A stretch of 38,178 bases of DNA. Origin: Sediminimonas qiaohouensis DSM 21189. GTDB taxonomy: Bacteria; Pseudomonadota; Alphaproteobacteria; Rhodobacterales; Rhodobacteraceae. Positions 26,836 through 35,368 of this stretch are shown here, piece after piece. The stretch covers positions 1 to 38,178 of the forward strand of contig NZ_AUIJ01000027.1 of assembly GCF_000423645.1 (NCBI RefSeq), given 5' to 3'. How positions within the stretch are numbered: the stretch's first letter is position 1; each line of letters begins with the position of its first letter. A model generated the notes under the pieces. The model did no database searches, had not been told where the DNA came from, and saw only the letters and a program-made list of their open reading frames with translations. The position numbers and the translations under genes are program-made.

Positions 26836-27504
26836 TCACGCCAGCGCCATTTGGCCGACCACCGAATCAAACAGCGCCGCGCCATCGGTGCCGCCATGCC
26901 CCGCATCGGCGGCGCGTTCGGGGTGTGGCATCATGCCCAGCACCCGGCGGTTCTCGCTCAGGATGCCGGCAATGTCGGCCACCGACCCGTTGGGGTTGTC
27001 GCAATAGGTAAACGCCACGCGATCCTCGCCCTGCAAGCGCTCGACCACCTCGGGCGCGGCGGTATAGTTGCCGTCATGATGCGCCACGGGGATGTCGATC
27101 ACCTGCCCCTTCGCGTATCCGGCGGTATAGGGGCTATCGGTGGTTTCGACCCTGAGTTCCGAGTTGTGGCAGATGAACTTGAGCCCCGCGTTGCGCATCA
27201 ACGCCCCCGGCAGCAGCCCGGTCTCGGTCAGCACCTGGAAGCCGTTGCAAATCCCCAAGACATGCCCGCCGCGTTCGGCATGGGCCACGACCGACCGGCA
27301 AATGGGCGAGTTCGCGGCGATCGCCCCGCAGCGCAGGTAGTCGCCGAATGAAAACCCGCCCGGGATGGCAACCATGTCGACCCCCGCAGGCAGTTCGGTG
27401 TCCTTGTGCCAGACCATGCTGACCTGTGCCCCCGCCCTTTCAAAGGCGACGCGGAGGTCACGGTCACAGTTGGATCCGGGAAAGACGATGACAGCAGCAC
27501 GCAT
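26836..27504 (-). CDS. purQ: Phosphoribosylformylglycinamidine synthase subunit PurQ
   Basis: PurQ is the glutaminase subunit that feeds ammonia to PurL to make FGAM from FGAR, with PurS as linker. The 222-residue product has the class I amidotransferase nucleophile Cys86 (LGICNGFQ) and the catalytic His-Glu pair in MMPHPERA. It starts 12 bases after the alcohol dehydrogenase gene that separates it from purS. purL is not in this window. Confidence 0.96.
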   Translation of the reverse strand: MRAAVIVFPGSNCDRDLRVAFERAGAQVSMVWHKDTELPAGVDMVAIPGGFSFGDYLRCGAIAANSPICRSVVAHAERGGHVLGICNGFQVLTETGLLPGALMRNAGLKFICHNSELRVETTDSPYTAGYAKGQVIDIPVAHHDGNYTAAPEVVERLQGEDRVAFTYCDNPNGSVADIAGILSENRRVLGMMPHPERAADAGHGGTDGAALFDSVVGQMALA

Positions 27505-27516
27505 CGGCGGCCTCCT

Positions 27517-28560
27517 TCAGTTCGCAAAATCGGTTATGACGGCCACGCCCGGCGGGGCGGGACCATCGAACAGGGCAAGCTCATCGGCGGCACCCGACAA
27601 CGCCACCCTCCGCGTGACAAGCGGGCTCAGGTCGACCTGCCCGGCATTGATGAACGATAGCAGATCGGGATAGCGCCAGGCGGGCATGCCGCGGGTGCCA
27701 TATATCGCCAGTTGCCCGGAATAGACAACATCCATCGGCAGCGTCATCTCGGTATGTGCACCGGCGGGCATGCCCACCTGCACCATGCGCCCCAGCTTGC
27801 GCAGGGAGTTCAGCGCGCCGCGCGCCGTCTCGGCCACGCCAAGCGCCTCAAGCGCGACATGCGCTCCGCCTTGGGTGATCTCGCGGATCGCGGCGGCGAC
27901 ATCGCCCGCGCGGGCATCGACCACCGCATCGGCGCCAAGGCTGCGCGCGAACTCCAGCTTCTCTTGCACCACGTCGACCACGACAACCCGCGCGCCCAGC
28001 CCTCGCGCCAGCAGCAGCGCCGAGATCCCGACACCGCCGCCCCCGAACACCGCCAGCCATTCACCCGGTCGCAGCGCCGCGCGCCCGGTCAGTGCATGCC
28101 ACGCCGTCGTCACCCGGCAGCCAAGCGCAGCCGCCAACTCAGGCGCGATGGCATCGGGCAAGGCGGTCAGGTTGGCATCGGCATGGGCCACGGCAACATG
28201 ATCGGCAAAGGCGCCTTGGGCGGTGAACCCCGGCAGGACCTGGTTGGCGCATGTGGTCTGCTCGCCCGCGGCGCAGGCGGGGCACGCCCCGCACGCCAGG
28301 ATAAAGGGCGCGATCACTCGGTCCCCCAACCGCCAACGGCGCACCCCGAGGCCGGTTGCCACCACCTCCCCGCAATATTCGTGGCCGGGCACATGCGGCA
28401 AGCTGACATCGGGGTCCGATCCCGTCCACACGTGCCAGTCCGAGCGGCATATGCCGCAGGCCAGCACCTTGAGCACGACACCGCCCTCGGGCGGTTCGGG
28501 ATCGGGCAGATCGACCAGGTCCAGCGGCTGGCGCCAGCCCGACAGCCGCGCCGCTCGCAT
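27517..28560 (-). CDS. Zinc-dependent alcohol dehydrogenase family protein
   Basis: The 347-residue product is a medium-chain dehydrogenase. Catalytic zinc ligands are Cys38 (CGICRSDWH) and His60-Glu61 (PGHEYCGEV); structural zinc ligands are Cys90, Cys93, Cys96 and Cys104. The nucleotide-binding motif is GGGGVGISALLL. It oxidises an alcohol or reduces an aldehyde with NAD(P); the substrate cannot be read from sequence. The ATG overlaps the purS stop (ATGA) and purQ starts 12 bases after its stop, so it sits inside the purine operon. The upstream extension of 19 codons lies in purS and is not used. Confidence 0.92.
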   Translation of the reverse strand: MRAARLSGWRQPLDLVDLPDPEPPEGGVVLKVLACGICRSDWHVWTGSDPDVSLPHVPGHEYCGEVVATGLGVRRWRLGDRVIAPFILACGACPACAAGEQTTCANQVLPGFTAQGAFADHVAVAHADANLTALPDAIAPELAAALGCRVTTAWHALTGRAALRPGEWLAVFGGGGVGISALLLARGLGARVVVVDVVQEKLEFARSLGADAVVDARAGDVAAAIREITQGGAHVALEALGVAETARGALNSLRKLGRMVQVGMPAGAHTEMTLPMDVVYSGQLAIYGTRGMPAWRYPDLLSFINAGQVDLSPLVTRRVALSGAADELALFDGPAPPGVAVITDFAN

Positions 28561-28799
28561 CAGGTCAACTCGATCGTGTAGCTTTCGATCACCGTGTTGG
28601 CCAAAAGCTTTTCGCACATCTCGCGCACCTGCGCCTCGGCGCGGGTCGCGTCAGATTCGGCAAGGTCCAGCTCGATCACCTTACCTTGGCGCACGCCTTC
28701 GACCCCGTCAAAGCCTAGCGAGCCGAGCGCGTGGCGCACCGCCTCGCCCTGCGGATCCAAAACGCCGGATTTCAACATCACATGCACGCGTGCTTTCAT
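28560..28799 (-). CDS. purS: Phosphoribosylformylglycinamidine synthase subunit PurS
   Basis: PurS is the small subunit that joins PurQ and PurL in the three-part FGAM synthase. The 79-residue product is of standard length with the family-typical start MKARVHVMLKSGVLDPQG and the segments QGKVIEL and CEKLLANTVIESY. It overlaps the alcohol dehydrogenase gene by ATGA and lies 89 bases after purC. Confidence 0.95.
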   Translation of the reverse strand: MKARVHVMLKSGVLDPQGEAVRHALGSLGFDGVEGVRQGKVIELDLAESDATRAEAQVREMCEKLLANTVIESYTIELT

Positions 28800-28888
28800 T
28801 TCTTTCTCTCCGCTTTGCCGGTGCGGGTCCTGCCACCTGACACCGACGATTTACCGACGCGATACAGCTCCGGCAGGGGCGCCCCGGA

Positions 28889-29653
28889 TTAGTTGATCAG
28901 GGTCGGCTTGACCATCGGCGTGGCGCCGCCCTTGGGCATGACGCCCAGCCGTCGGGCGACCTCGGTATAGGCGTCGGTCAGGTTGCCCAAATCGCGCCGG
29001 AACACGTCCTTGTCCAGCTTCTGACCGGTCTCAATGTCCCAAAGACGGCAGGAATCGGGGCTGATCTCGTCGGCTAGGATCAGGCGCTGAAAATCGCCGT
29101 CGAAAACGCGGCCCACCTCGATCTTGAAGTCCGCTAGCCGGATGCCAACCCCGAACATCACTCCCGCCAGGAAATCATTGACCCGCAGCGCAAGGCTGAG
29201 GATATCGTCCATGTCCTGCTGACTGGCCCAGCCAAAGGCGGCGATATGCTCCTCGCTGACCAGCGGATCGCCAAGCGCGTCGTCCTTGTAGCAATACTCG
29301 ACGATCGGGCGCGGCAGTTGCGTGCCCTCTTCAAGGCCCAACCGCTTGGCCAGCGATCCCGCGGCATAGTTGCGCACGATGATCTCCAGCGGCACGATTT
29401 CGCAGGCCCGCACAAGTTGCTCGCGCATGTTCAGCCGCTTGATGAAATGCGTGGGCACGCCGATATTGCCCAACCCGGTCATGAAAAATTCGGACAAAAG
29501 ATTATTAAGAACACCCTTGCCCTCGATCACGTCATGCTTTTCGGCGTTGAACGCGGTGGCATCGTCCTTGAAATATTGCACGATCGTTCCCGGCTCGGGC
29601 CCTTCATAAAGGGTTTTCGCCTTGCCTTCGTAGATCTTCTTGCGCCGCGCCAT
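28889..29653 (-). CDS. purC: Phosphoribosylaminoimidazole-succinocarboxamide synthase
   Basis: PurC joins aspartate to CAIR using ATP to make SAICAR. The 254-residue product starts at ATG 29653 with [18 protein letters not shown], the family-typical beginning; an open extension upstream is not SAICAR-synthase-like. Other hallmarks are [26 protein letters not shown] and [10 protein letters not shown]. It heads the purC-purS-dehydrogenase-purQ unit and is divergent from the ATPase inhibitor gene. Confidence 0.96.
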   Translation of the reverse strand: MARRKKIYEGKAKTLYEGPEPGTIVQYFKDDATAFNAEKHDVIEGKGVLNNLLSEFFMTGLGNIGVPTHFIKRLNMREQLVRACEIVPLEIIVRNYAAGSLAKRLGLEEGTQLPRPIVEYCYKDDALGDPLVSEEHIAAFGWASQQDMDDILSLALRVNDFLAGVMFGVGIRLADFKIEVGRVFDGDFQRLILADEISPDSCRLWDIETGQKLDKDVFRRDLGNLTDAYTEVARRLGVMPKGGATPMVKPTLIN

Positions 29654-29806
29654 GATCACTCCGTCGATTTGCGCGGGGATGAGTCCCCGCGTCTGTCGCG
29701 TTCCTATTAGTCCAAGGGCGGCACTCCCGCAAGACGCAGCCCCTTGCACCAAACGCCCCGGCCATGCATATCAGGGATGATATCAATGTCATCCGAGGAC
29801 CGGACC

Positions 29807-30121
29807 ATGAGCACCTTCGACGAACGCGAGCATGCATTTGAATCAAAATTCGCGCATGACGAGGAAATGAAATTCAAGGCCGGGGCGCGGCGCAACCGGT
29901 TGCTGGGGCTCTGGGCTGCGGAACTGATGGGCAAAACCGGGCCCGAGGCCGATGCCTATGCCGCCGAAGTGATCAAGTCCGACTTCGAAGAGGCAGGCCA
30001 CGAAGACGTGGTGCGCAAGGTCTCCGCCGATCTGGGCGGCCGCGCCACGGAAGACGAGATTCGCGCCAAGATGGACGAGCTGCTTGTCGTCGCCAAGGGC
30101 CAGCTCCTGAAAGAGCACTGA
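29807..30121 (+). CDS. F1-ATPase inhibitor zeta subunit (DUF1476)
   Basis: The 104-residue product matches the DUF1476 family, whose Paracoccus denitrificans member (zeta) binds the F1 part of ATP synthase and blocks its ATPase activity. The start MSTFDEREHAFESKFAHDEE and the WAAELMG and DLGGRATEDEI segments are typical. The N-terminal segment is the inhibitory part in Paracoccus. The protein is mostly helical, charged and cytoplasmic. It is divergent from purC, far from any ATP synthase genes in this window, as is common for this gene in the family. Confidence 0.88.
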   Translation: MSTFDEREHAFESKFAHDEEMKFKAGARRNRLLGLWAAELMGKTGPEADAYAAEVIKSDFEEAGHEDVVRKVSADLGGRATEDEIRAKMDELLVVAKGQLLKEH

Positions 30122-30185
30122 ACGCGAGGGCCGCGCCCCCGCCGCGCCGGCTGGCAGGTGGGGGCACGGCGCCATTCACTGGTTC

Positions 30186-30210
30186 GCGCCCTCCAACGAC
30201 AAAAGGGCGC
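30186..30210 (+). promoter_or_regulatory. Hairpin between zeta gene and homocysteine methyltransferase
   Basis: A 7-bp stem GCGCCCT/AGGGCGC (30186-30192 with 30204-30210, 11-base loop) lies 48 bases before the methyltransferase gene. It lacks a U-tract. A further GCCCCC/GGGGGC pairing (30135-30165) occurs upstream. These could end the zeta transcript or form part of the methyltransferase leader. I find no match to SAM-II, SAH or cobalamin riboswitch patterns. Confidence 0.35.
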
Positions 30211-30257
30211 CCATACCCAGACCCCACCCGTCCGACCCATACCCGTCAGGATTAACC

Positions 30258-31277
30258 ATGACAGATGCCCTCTCCCGCCTGCTTGAAACCCGCGACTGGC
30301 TGATGGCCGACGGGGCGACCGGGACCAACCTGTTCAACATGGGGCTGCAATCGGGCGACGCGCCCGAACTGTGGAACGAGGCGCACCCGGACAGGATTCG
30401 CACGCTCTACAAATCGGCCGTGGACGCGGGCAGCGACATCTTCCTGACCAATTCCTTTGGCGGTAACGCAAGCCGCCTGAAGCTGCACGGCGCGGAAAAG
30501 CGCGCGCATGAGCTATCGCGCATCAGTGCCGAACTGGGCCGCGACGTGGCCGACACTGCCGGGCGCACCGTCGTGGTCGCGGGGTCGGTCGGCCCCACCG
30601 GCGACATATTCGAACCCTTGGGCCCCCTGACCCATTCGCTGGCCGTCGAGATGTTCCACGAACAGGCGGAGGGCCTCAAGGACGGGGGCGCCGATGTGCT
30701 GTGGCTTGAGACGATTTCCGCCCCGGAGGAATACCGCGCCGCCGCCGAGGCGTTCGGCCTGGCCGGGATGCCGTGGTGCGGCACCATGAGCTTTGACACC
30801 GCCGGGCGCACCATGATGGGCGTGACCAGCGCCGACATGGTCGCGATGGTCGAAGGCCTGGACAACCCGCCGCTGGCCTTTGGGGCTAATTGCGGGACCG
30901 GCGCATCGGACCTGCTGCGTACGGTGCTGGGCTTTGTCGCGCAAGGCTCGGAGCGCCCCATCATCGCCAAGGGTAACGCCGGCATACCCAAGTACCACGA
31001 GGGGCATATTCACTACGATGGCACGCCCGCGCTGATGGCCGACTACGCGGTGATGGCGCGAGATTGCGGCGCCACCATCATCGGCGGTTGCTGCGGCACC
31101 ATGCCCGAGCATCTTGAGCAGATGCGCGAGGCGCTGGAGACACGCCCACGCGGCCCGCGCCCGACGCTGGACCAGATCACCGATACGCTTGGCGGGTTTT
31201 CGTCCGCCAACGACGGCACCGGCGATGATGGGAACGCCCCTGCCCCGCGCCGGTCGTCACGGCGCAGGCGCGGCTGA
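30258..31277 (+). CDS. bmt: Homocysteine S-methyltransferase domain protein (methionine synthase part)
   Basis: This 339-residue protein corresponds to the first domain of cobalamin-dependent methionine synthase and to betaine-homocysteine methyltransferase. It has the N-terminal LMADGATGTNL and the zinc-thiolate ligands Cys212 (GANCGTG) and Cys278-Cys279 (GGCCGTMP) that activate homocysteine. The C-terminal 40 residues are a basic, disordered tail ending in an Arg-rich run, which is unusual for the family. The corrinoid-protein gene follows after 179 bases. Split methionine synthases of this kind, with separate homocysteine and corrinoid subunits, are known from roseobacters. The folate- or betaine-side methyl donor enzyme is not in this window. 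Confidence 0.88.
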   Translation: MTDALSRLLETRDWLMADGATGTNLFNMGLQSGDAPELWNEAHPDRIRTLYKSAVDAGSDIFLTNSFGGNASRLKLHGAEKRAHELSRISAELGRDVADTAGRTVVVAGSVGPTGDIFEPLGPLTHSLAVEMFHEQAEGLKDGGADVLWLETISAPEEYRAAAEAFGLAGMPWCGTMSFDTAGRTMMGVTSADMVAMVEGLDNPPLAFGANCGTGASDLLRTVLGFVAQGSERPIIAKGNAGIPKYHEGHIHYDGTPALMADYAVMARDCGATIIGGCCGTMPEHLEQMREALETRPRGPRPTLDQITDTLGGFSSANDGTGDDGNAPAPRRSSRRRRG

Positions 31278-31327
31278 ACGGCACCAACTCTCTTTCAGTT
31301 CATGGAAAATTTACCCTGCGTGAGCAG

Positions 31328-31397
31328 CATTTGTCGCCATAAGTCGGTTGCGGATGCATGCATGTCGCAATCCGAACAGTGCGAATGCGACAAAATG
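31328..31397 (+). ncRNA. Candidate structured leader RNA before the corrinoid-protein gene
   Basis: An outer stem CATTTGTCGC (31328-31337) pairs with GCGACAAAATG (31387-31397) with one bulged A. Inside it CGGTTGCG (31345-31352) pairs with CGCAATCCG (31366-31374) with one bulged T, closing a loop with the self-complementary GATGCATGCATG. A small hairpin GCGCG-CAGA-CGCGC (31423-31436) follows just before the ribosome site. This nested structure occupies the 179 bases before the corrinoid gene. It does not match riboswitch patterns I know. A cis-acting regulatory RNA is an inference from pairing alone. Confidence 0.45.
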
Positions 31398-31456
31398 GCC
31401 AAAGCAGAACACAGGTAAAGCCGCGCGCAGACGCGCCCAACTCAAGGGATATCCCC

Positions 31457-32167
31457 ATGTCGGATGACGAAGACGAGCTGATTCTTTCCGAACTGGACGA
31501 CGACGAACTCGTTCAACAGATGTTCGATGACCTTTACGACGGTCTCAAGGAAGAGATCGAAGAGGGCGTGAACATCCTGCTCGAACGGGGCTGGGCGCCG
31601 TACAGGATCCTGACCGAAGCCCTGGTGGGCGGCATGACGGTCGTAGGCAAGGATTTCCGCGACGGCATCCTGTTCGTCCCCGAGGTGCTGCTGGCTGCCA
31701 ACGCCATGAAGGGCGGGATGTTCATCCTCAAGCCGCTTCTGGCCGAAACCGGCGCGCCGCGTATGGGCAAGATGGTGATCGGCACGGTCAAGGGCGACAT
31801 TCACGACATCGGCAAGAACCTCGTGTCGATGATGATGGAAGGCGCCGGTTTCGAGGTGGTCGATATCGGCATCAACAACCCGGTCGAGAATTACCTCGAA
31901 GCGCTGGAAACCGAACAGCCCGATATCCTGGGCATGTCGGCGCTGCTGACCACCACGATGCCCTACATGAAGGTCGTCATCGACACGATGGTGGAAAAGG
32001 GCCTGCGCGATGACTATGTTGTTCTTGTCGGCGGCGCGCCGCTGAACGAGGAGTTTGGCAGGGCGATCGGCGCCGATGGCTATTGCCGCGACGCGGCCGT
32101 CGCGGTGGAAATGGCCAAGGACTACGTCTCGCGCAAGCACAATCAGGGCGTCGCGACCGGCACCTGA
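31457..32167 (+). CDS. Corrinoid (B12-binding) protein, methionine synthase part
   Basis: The 236-residue protein has an acidic start, a helical cap domain (about 15-100, with LTEALVGGMTVVGKDFRDGILFVPE in two parts) and a cobalamin-binding Rossmann domain with the signature GDIHDIGKN, in which His116 should be the lower cobalt ligand, followed by GINN and SALLTTTM. It carries the methyl group on cobalt from a donor methyltransferase to homocysteine on the protein encoded at 30258. ATG 31457 begins the family-typical MSDDEDELILSEL; an upstream open stretch overlaps the structured leader. A strong hairpin follows the stop. Confidence 0.93.
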   Translation: MSDDEDELILSELDDDELVQQMFDDLYDGLKEEIEEGVNILLERGWAPYRILTEALVGGMTVVGKDFRDGILFVPEVLLAANAMKGGMFILKPLLAETGAPRMGKMVIGTVKGDIHDIGKNLVSMMMEGAGFEVVDIGINNPVENYLEALETEQPDILGMSALLTTTMPYMKVVIDTMVEKGLRDDYVVLVGGAPLNEEFGRAIGADGYCRDAAVAVEMAKDYVSRKHNQGVATGT

Positions 32168-32174
32168 CCCGCGA

Positions 32175-32212
32175 TCATTCGGGCGGAATGGCGCGGCGCC
32201 CCGCCCGGATGA
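32175..32212 (+). promoter_or_regulatory. Intercistronic hairpin
   Basis: A 12-bp stem with one G-T pair (32175-32186 with 32201-32212) encloses a 14-base loop which can itself pair (GGCGC/GCGCC). It lies 8 bases after the corrinoid-gene stop and 15 bases before the DUF1638 gene. No U-tract follows. It may stop or attenuate transcription between the two genes or protect the upstream mRNA end. Confidence 0.55.
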
Positions 32213-32226
32213 CGATTTGAGGCCCC

Positions 32227-32868
32227 ATGACCCTGCCCAGCGACAGCACCCTGACATCCCAAGGCCTGCCCCCTGCCCGGCATGGCCGTATCCTGGTGGT
32301 GGCATGCGGGGCCTTGGCGCGCGAGATCATCGACCTCAAGGCCGCAAACGGCTGGTCCCATATCGACCTGGCCTGCCTGCCGGCGATCTTGCACAATCAC
32401 CCCGAACGCATCCCCCCCGCCGTGCGCGAGATGATCACCCGACACCGCGACGATTATGACACAATTTTCGTGGCTTACGCCGATTGCGGCACCGGCGGGA
32501 TGCTGGCCGCCACCTGCGACGATCTGGGCGTCGAAATGATCCAGGGCCCGCATTGCTACAGCTTCCTTGAGGGCAACGCGACCTTTGCCGCGCATGACGA
32601 GGCGACGGCGTTTTACCTGACCGATTTCCTGGTGCGCCAGTTCGATGCCTTCGTGATCAAGCCCCTGGGACTGGACCGGCACCCGGAACTGCGGGACATG
32701 TATTTCGGCAATTACGAAAAGCTTGTCTACCAAGCCCAGACGGACGATCCCGCCCTGACCGAGAAGGCGCGCCGCTGCGCGGAGCGGCTGGGGCTGCGGT
32801 TCGAGCGGCGCCAGACCGGGTATGGCGATCTGGAAAAAACGCTAAGCGCGGTGGCAACGCGCGGGTGA
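32227..32868 (+). CDS. DUF1638 family protein
   Basis: The 213-residue protein contains the DUF1638 hallmarks: ILVVACGALAREI near residue 20, LPAILHNHPERIP, VAYADCGTGG and HCYSFLEG. The conserved Cys and His residues (in ACG, HNH, DCGTGG and GPHCYSF) could bind a metal or cofactor. Its function is not established. Proteins of this family are often encoded next to corrinoid methyltransferases, as here, so a role in methyl-group transfer or corrinoid maintenance is an inference from context. Confidence 0.85.
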   Translation: MTLPSDSTLTSQGLPPARHGRILVVACGALAREIIDLKAANGWSHIDLACLPAILHNHPERIPPAVREMITRHRDDYDTIFVAYADCGTGGMLAATCDDLGVEMIQGPHCYSFLEGNATFAAHDEATAFYLTDFLVRQFDAFVIKPLGLDRHPELRDMYFGNYEKLVYQAQTDDPALTEKARRCAERLGLRFERRQTGYGDLEKTLSAVATRG

Positions 32869-32927
32869 TCAACACCTTCGCAAGACCGCGCGCAAACGTA
32901 CGGTCGAGGCATTGAGACGTACGCCCG

Positions 32928-33338
32928 TCAGGCGGCCTGCGCAGCGACCGACCTGATCCGCTCGACCATGGCGCTCAACCCGTTCGAGCGCTGCGCCGAC
33001 AGATGCTCATGAAGGTCCAACCGCGACAGTTCCGCCGGCGCATCGACCTTGGGCACTTCGTCCACGGGCACGCCGTTATATAGCGCGCGCAGCACCGCGA
33101 TCAGGCCGCTCACGATCATCGCGTCGCTTGCGCCGTCAAACCGGAATGTGCCCGCCTCAATCGTCGGATGCAGCCAGACCTGGCTGGCGCAGCCCTCGAC
33201 CTTGGTCGCAGGCACACGCAGCGCGGGATCGAGGGGCTCCATCTCCTTGCCCTTCTCGATCACGTAGCGATAGCGATCTTCCCAATCGTCCAGAAACTCG
33301 AAATCCTCGACGATATCCTCGAATGCCTGCGTTGCCAT
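32928..33338 (-). CDS. sufE: Cysteine desulfurase sulfur acceptor SufE
   Basis: SufE takes sulfur from SufS for iron-sulfur cluster assembly. The 136-residue product has the acceptor Cys50 in the motif EGCASQVW and the family start around FLDDWEDRYRYVIE. It stands alone, without other suf genes in the window, convergent with the DUF1638 gene (60 bases between) and divergent from a lipoprotein gene. Confidence 0.94.
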   Translation of the reverse strand: MATQAFEDIVEDFEFLDDWEDRYRYVIEKGKEMEPLDPALRVPATKVEGCASQVWLHPTIEAGTFRFDGASDAMIVSGLIAVLRALYNGVPVDEVPKVDAPAELSRLDLHEHLSAQRSNGLSAMVERIRSVAAQAA

Positions 33339-33464
33339 CTACGGCCCTTTCTTTTCCTTCCCCCGAGGTAGGCGTCCTGCGCCCAAAGGTCCAGCCCTGC
33401 CCCTTGCGTCTTTGGCCATCCGGCGTGATAAGAAGGGACCAAGGCGCAAAGGGGGGCGATCGCC

Positions 33465-33968
33465 ATGCGGAAAACATTCACGCTACTTGTCGTTGCGGCA
33501 CTGACGCTGTCGGCCTGTGGCAGCGTGCGCGATTCGCGCCTGAACCCGTTCAACTGGTTCGGGCAGAGCCGATCGGAAAGCATCGAGCGCGCGGGCAATG
33601 CCAACCCCCTGATCCCGCAGCGAAGCGCGCTAAGCAAACCGCGCAACCGGGCGCCACTGCCCGGCCCACTGGTTCAGCGGATCACGGCCTTGGAAGTAGA
33701 CCGCACGCCCGGCGGCGCGGTGATCCGAGCCGAAGGGCTTGCCGCCGCCAGCGGTGCGTTCGACGTGGTCCTGGTACCCAGCGAGACAGAGCAAGCCGCG
33801 ACCAAATCGTTCGAGTTGCGTGCCAAGGTGCCATCGCGCGCGCCACGCGGCGGCCCCGAGGCAGCGCGCAAGGTCATCGCCGCCGCCTCTGTCACCAATC
33901 AGCAGCTATCGGGTGTGCGCACCATTCGCGTGATCGGCTTGGAAAACATGCGCAGCGCGCGGCGCTAA
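33465..33968 (+). CDS. Small outer- or inner-membrane lipoprotein
   Basis: The 167-residue product has a lipoprotein signal with lipobox LSAC (Cys18). It continues with a RLNPFNWFG segment and a basic, low-complexity stretch, then a small folded region around residues 70-110. I do not recognise a family with a known role, though the RLNPFNWFG segment seems conserved among roseobacter lipoproteins. The residue after Cys18 is Gly, so outer-membrane sorting is possible by the E. coli rule. It stands alone; rnd is convergent 140 bases downstream, and I see nothing clear in that gap. Confidence 0.78.
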   Translation: MRKTFTLLVVAALTLSACGSVRDSRLNPFNWFGQSRSESIERAGNANPLIPQRSALSKPRNRAPLPGPLVQRITALEVDRTPGGAVIRAEGLAAASGAFDVVLVPSETEQAATKSFELRAKVPSRAPRGGPEAARKVIAAASVTNQQLSGVRTIRVIGLENMRSARR

Positions 33969-34107
33969 AGCGCGGCATGCTTGGGGTTGGTGGTGCCGGG
34001 TACCGACGCTACGCGGACGGCCCGGGAGCCGCGCAATGGTGCCAGGCCTCAACGACCGCGACAGGTCATCCCCGTCCCTGCCGAAACTAGCGCCAAAACG
34101 CACCGCT

Positions 34108-35265
34108 TCAGGTTTCGATCACGCGCACCGATGCGCCTTTGGCCGTCAGGGCGATCTTGCCGTCGCACAGGCGTAGCGCGTCCTGGCCGAACACCTCCTT
34201 GCGCCAGCCGTGCAAGGCGGGCACATCGCGCAACCCCGCCGCGATGGCATCCAGATCGGCCGCCGGCGCGATCAGCTTGGCCGCGACGCCGGACCTTTCC
34301 GATTTTGCCTTGAGCAGCACCCGCAGCAGATCCGACAGCGCCGGGTTGACCTGCAGCTTGTCGCGCCCCATGTCGGGCTTTGGCATGTCCTCGGGCGGGC
34401 AATCCAGCCCCGTCTTGACGGCGGACAGGATGCCCTCGGCGATCTCGCCCTTACGGGCATCGCGCAGCAACAGCCGCGAGCGGGCCAGATCGGCCATGCT
34501 GGTGGGTTTGGTCGAGGCCAGCTCGACCAGCGCATCATCCTTGTACACGCGCGAGCGCGGCACGTTGCGCTTCTGCGCGTAACTCTCGCGGAACCGCGCC
34601 AATTCCCGCACCACGGCCAGGAACCGCCCCGAATTGGTGCGCGTCTTGACGCGCTTCCAAGCATCCTCGGGGTGGGTCACGTATGTCTCGGGGTCGGTCA
34701 GAACCTTCAGTTCCTCGGCCACCCATTTCTCGCGCCCCGCGCGGGACAGTTGATCGGCGAGAAACTCGTAAATCACCCGCAGGTGCGTCACATCGGCCAA
34801 TGCATAGGTTTTCTGCGCCTCGCTCAGCGGGCGGCGCGACCAATCGGTAAAGCGCGAAGATTTGTCGAGGTTCGCCTTGGCGATCTTGCGCACCAGCGTC
34901 TCGTAGCCCGCCTGCTCGCCAAAGCCGCAAACCATCGCGGCGACCTGCGTGTCGAACAAGGGCTTTGGAATGACCCCCGCCTCGACCTGGAAAATCTCGA
35001 TATCCTGCCGCGCGGCGTGAAACACCTTGACCACCGATGTATCGCGAAACAGATCGTAAAGCGGCTCCAGCGACATCCCCTCGGCCAGCGGATCAACGAG
35101 CACCGCGTTTTCGTCGTCCTCGCCCGGCATCGCCAATTGCACGAGGCACAGCTTGGAATAATAGGTGCGCTCACGCATGAATTCGGTATCCACGGTGACG
35201 TAATCGCATGCGCTGGCCGCCGTGCAGAACTCGGCCAGTTGTTGAGTGGTGTTGAGTGTCTTCAT
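34108..35265 (-). CDS. rnd: Ribonuclease D
   Basis: RNase D is a 3'-5' exonuclease that trims tRNA and other structured RNA. The 385-residue product has the DEDD residues in YVTVDTEFMRE, FHAARQDIEIF and YALADVTHLRVIYE (the Tyr makes it DEDDy), followed by an HRDC domain (about 210-290, starting LKVLTDPETY onward). ATG 35265 gives the normal start; the frame remains open upstream but that part is antisense-free overlap of purN in another frame and is not RNase D-like. It lies 103 bases downstream of purN in the same direction. Confidence 0.94.
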   Translation of the reverse strand: MKTLNTTQQLAEFCTAASACDYVTVDTEFMRERTYYSKLCLVQLAMPGEDDENAVLVDPLAEGMSLEPLYDLFRDTSVVKVFHAARQDIEIFQVEAGVIPKPLFDTQVAAMVCGFGEQAGYETLVRKIAKANLDKSSRFTDWSRRPLSEAQKTYALADVTHLRVIYEFLADQLSRAGREKWVAEELKVLTDPETYVTHPEDAWKRVKTRTNSGRFLAVVRELARFRESYAQKRNVPRSRVYKDDALVELASTKPTSMADLARSRLLLRDARKGEIAEGILSAVKTGLDCPPEDMPKPDMGRDKLQVNPALSDLLRVLLKAKSERSGVAAKLIAPAADLDAIAAGLRDVPALHGWRKEVFGQDALRLCDGKIALTAKGASVRVIET

Positions 35266-35368
35266 GAATGCCGCTGTCGGTTGGTTAAGAATGCGCGCCG
35301 GTGGCGGCGGTTGGCCCCTGTTTATGCCAGCGCCGCGCAAATTGAAAGCGCCGCCCGCGCGCGGTGGC

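Noticed and set aside
30121-30258. SAM or SAH riboswitch before the homocysteine methyltransferase gene
   Set aside because: The hairpins present do not have the conserved bases of SAM-II, SAM/SAH or SAH riboswitches.
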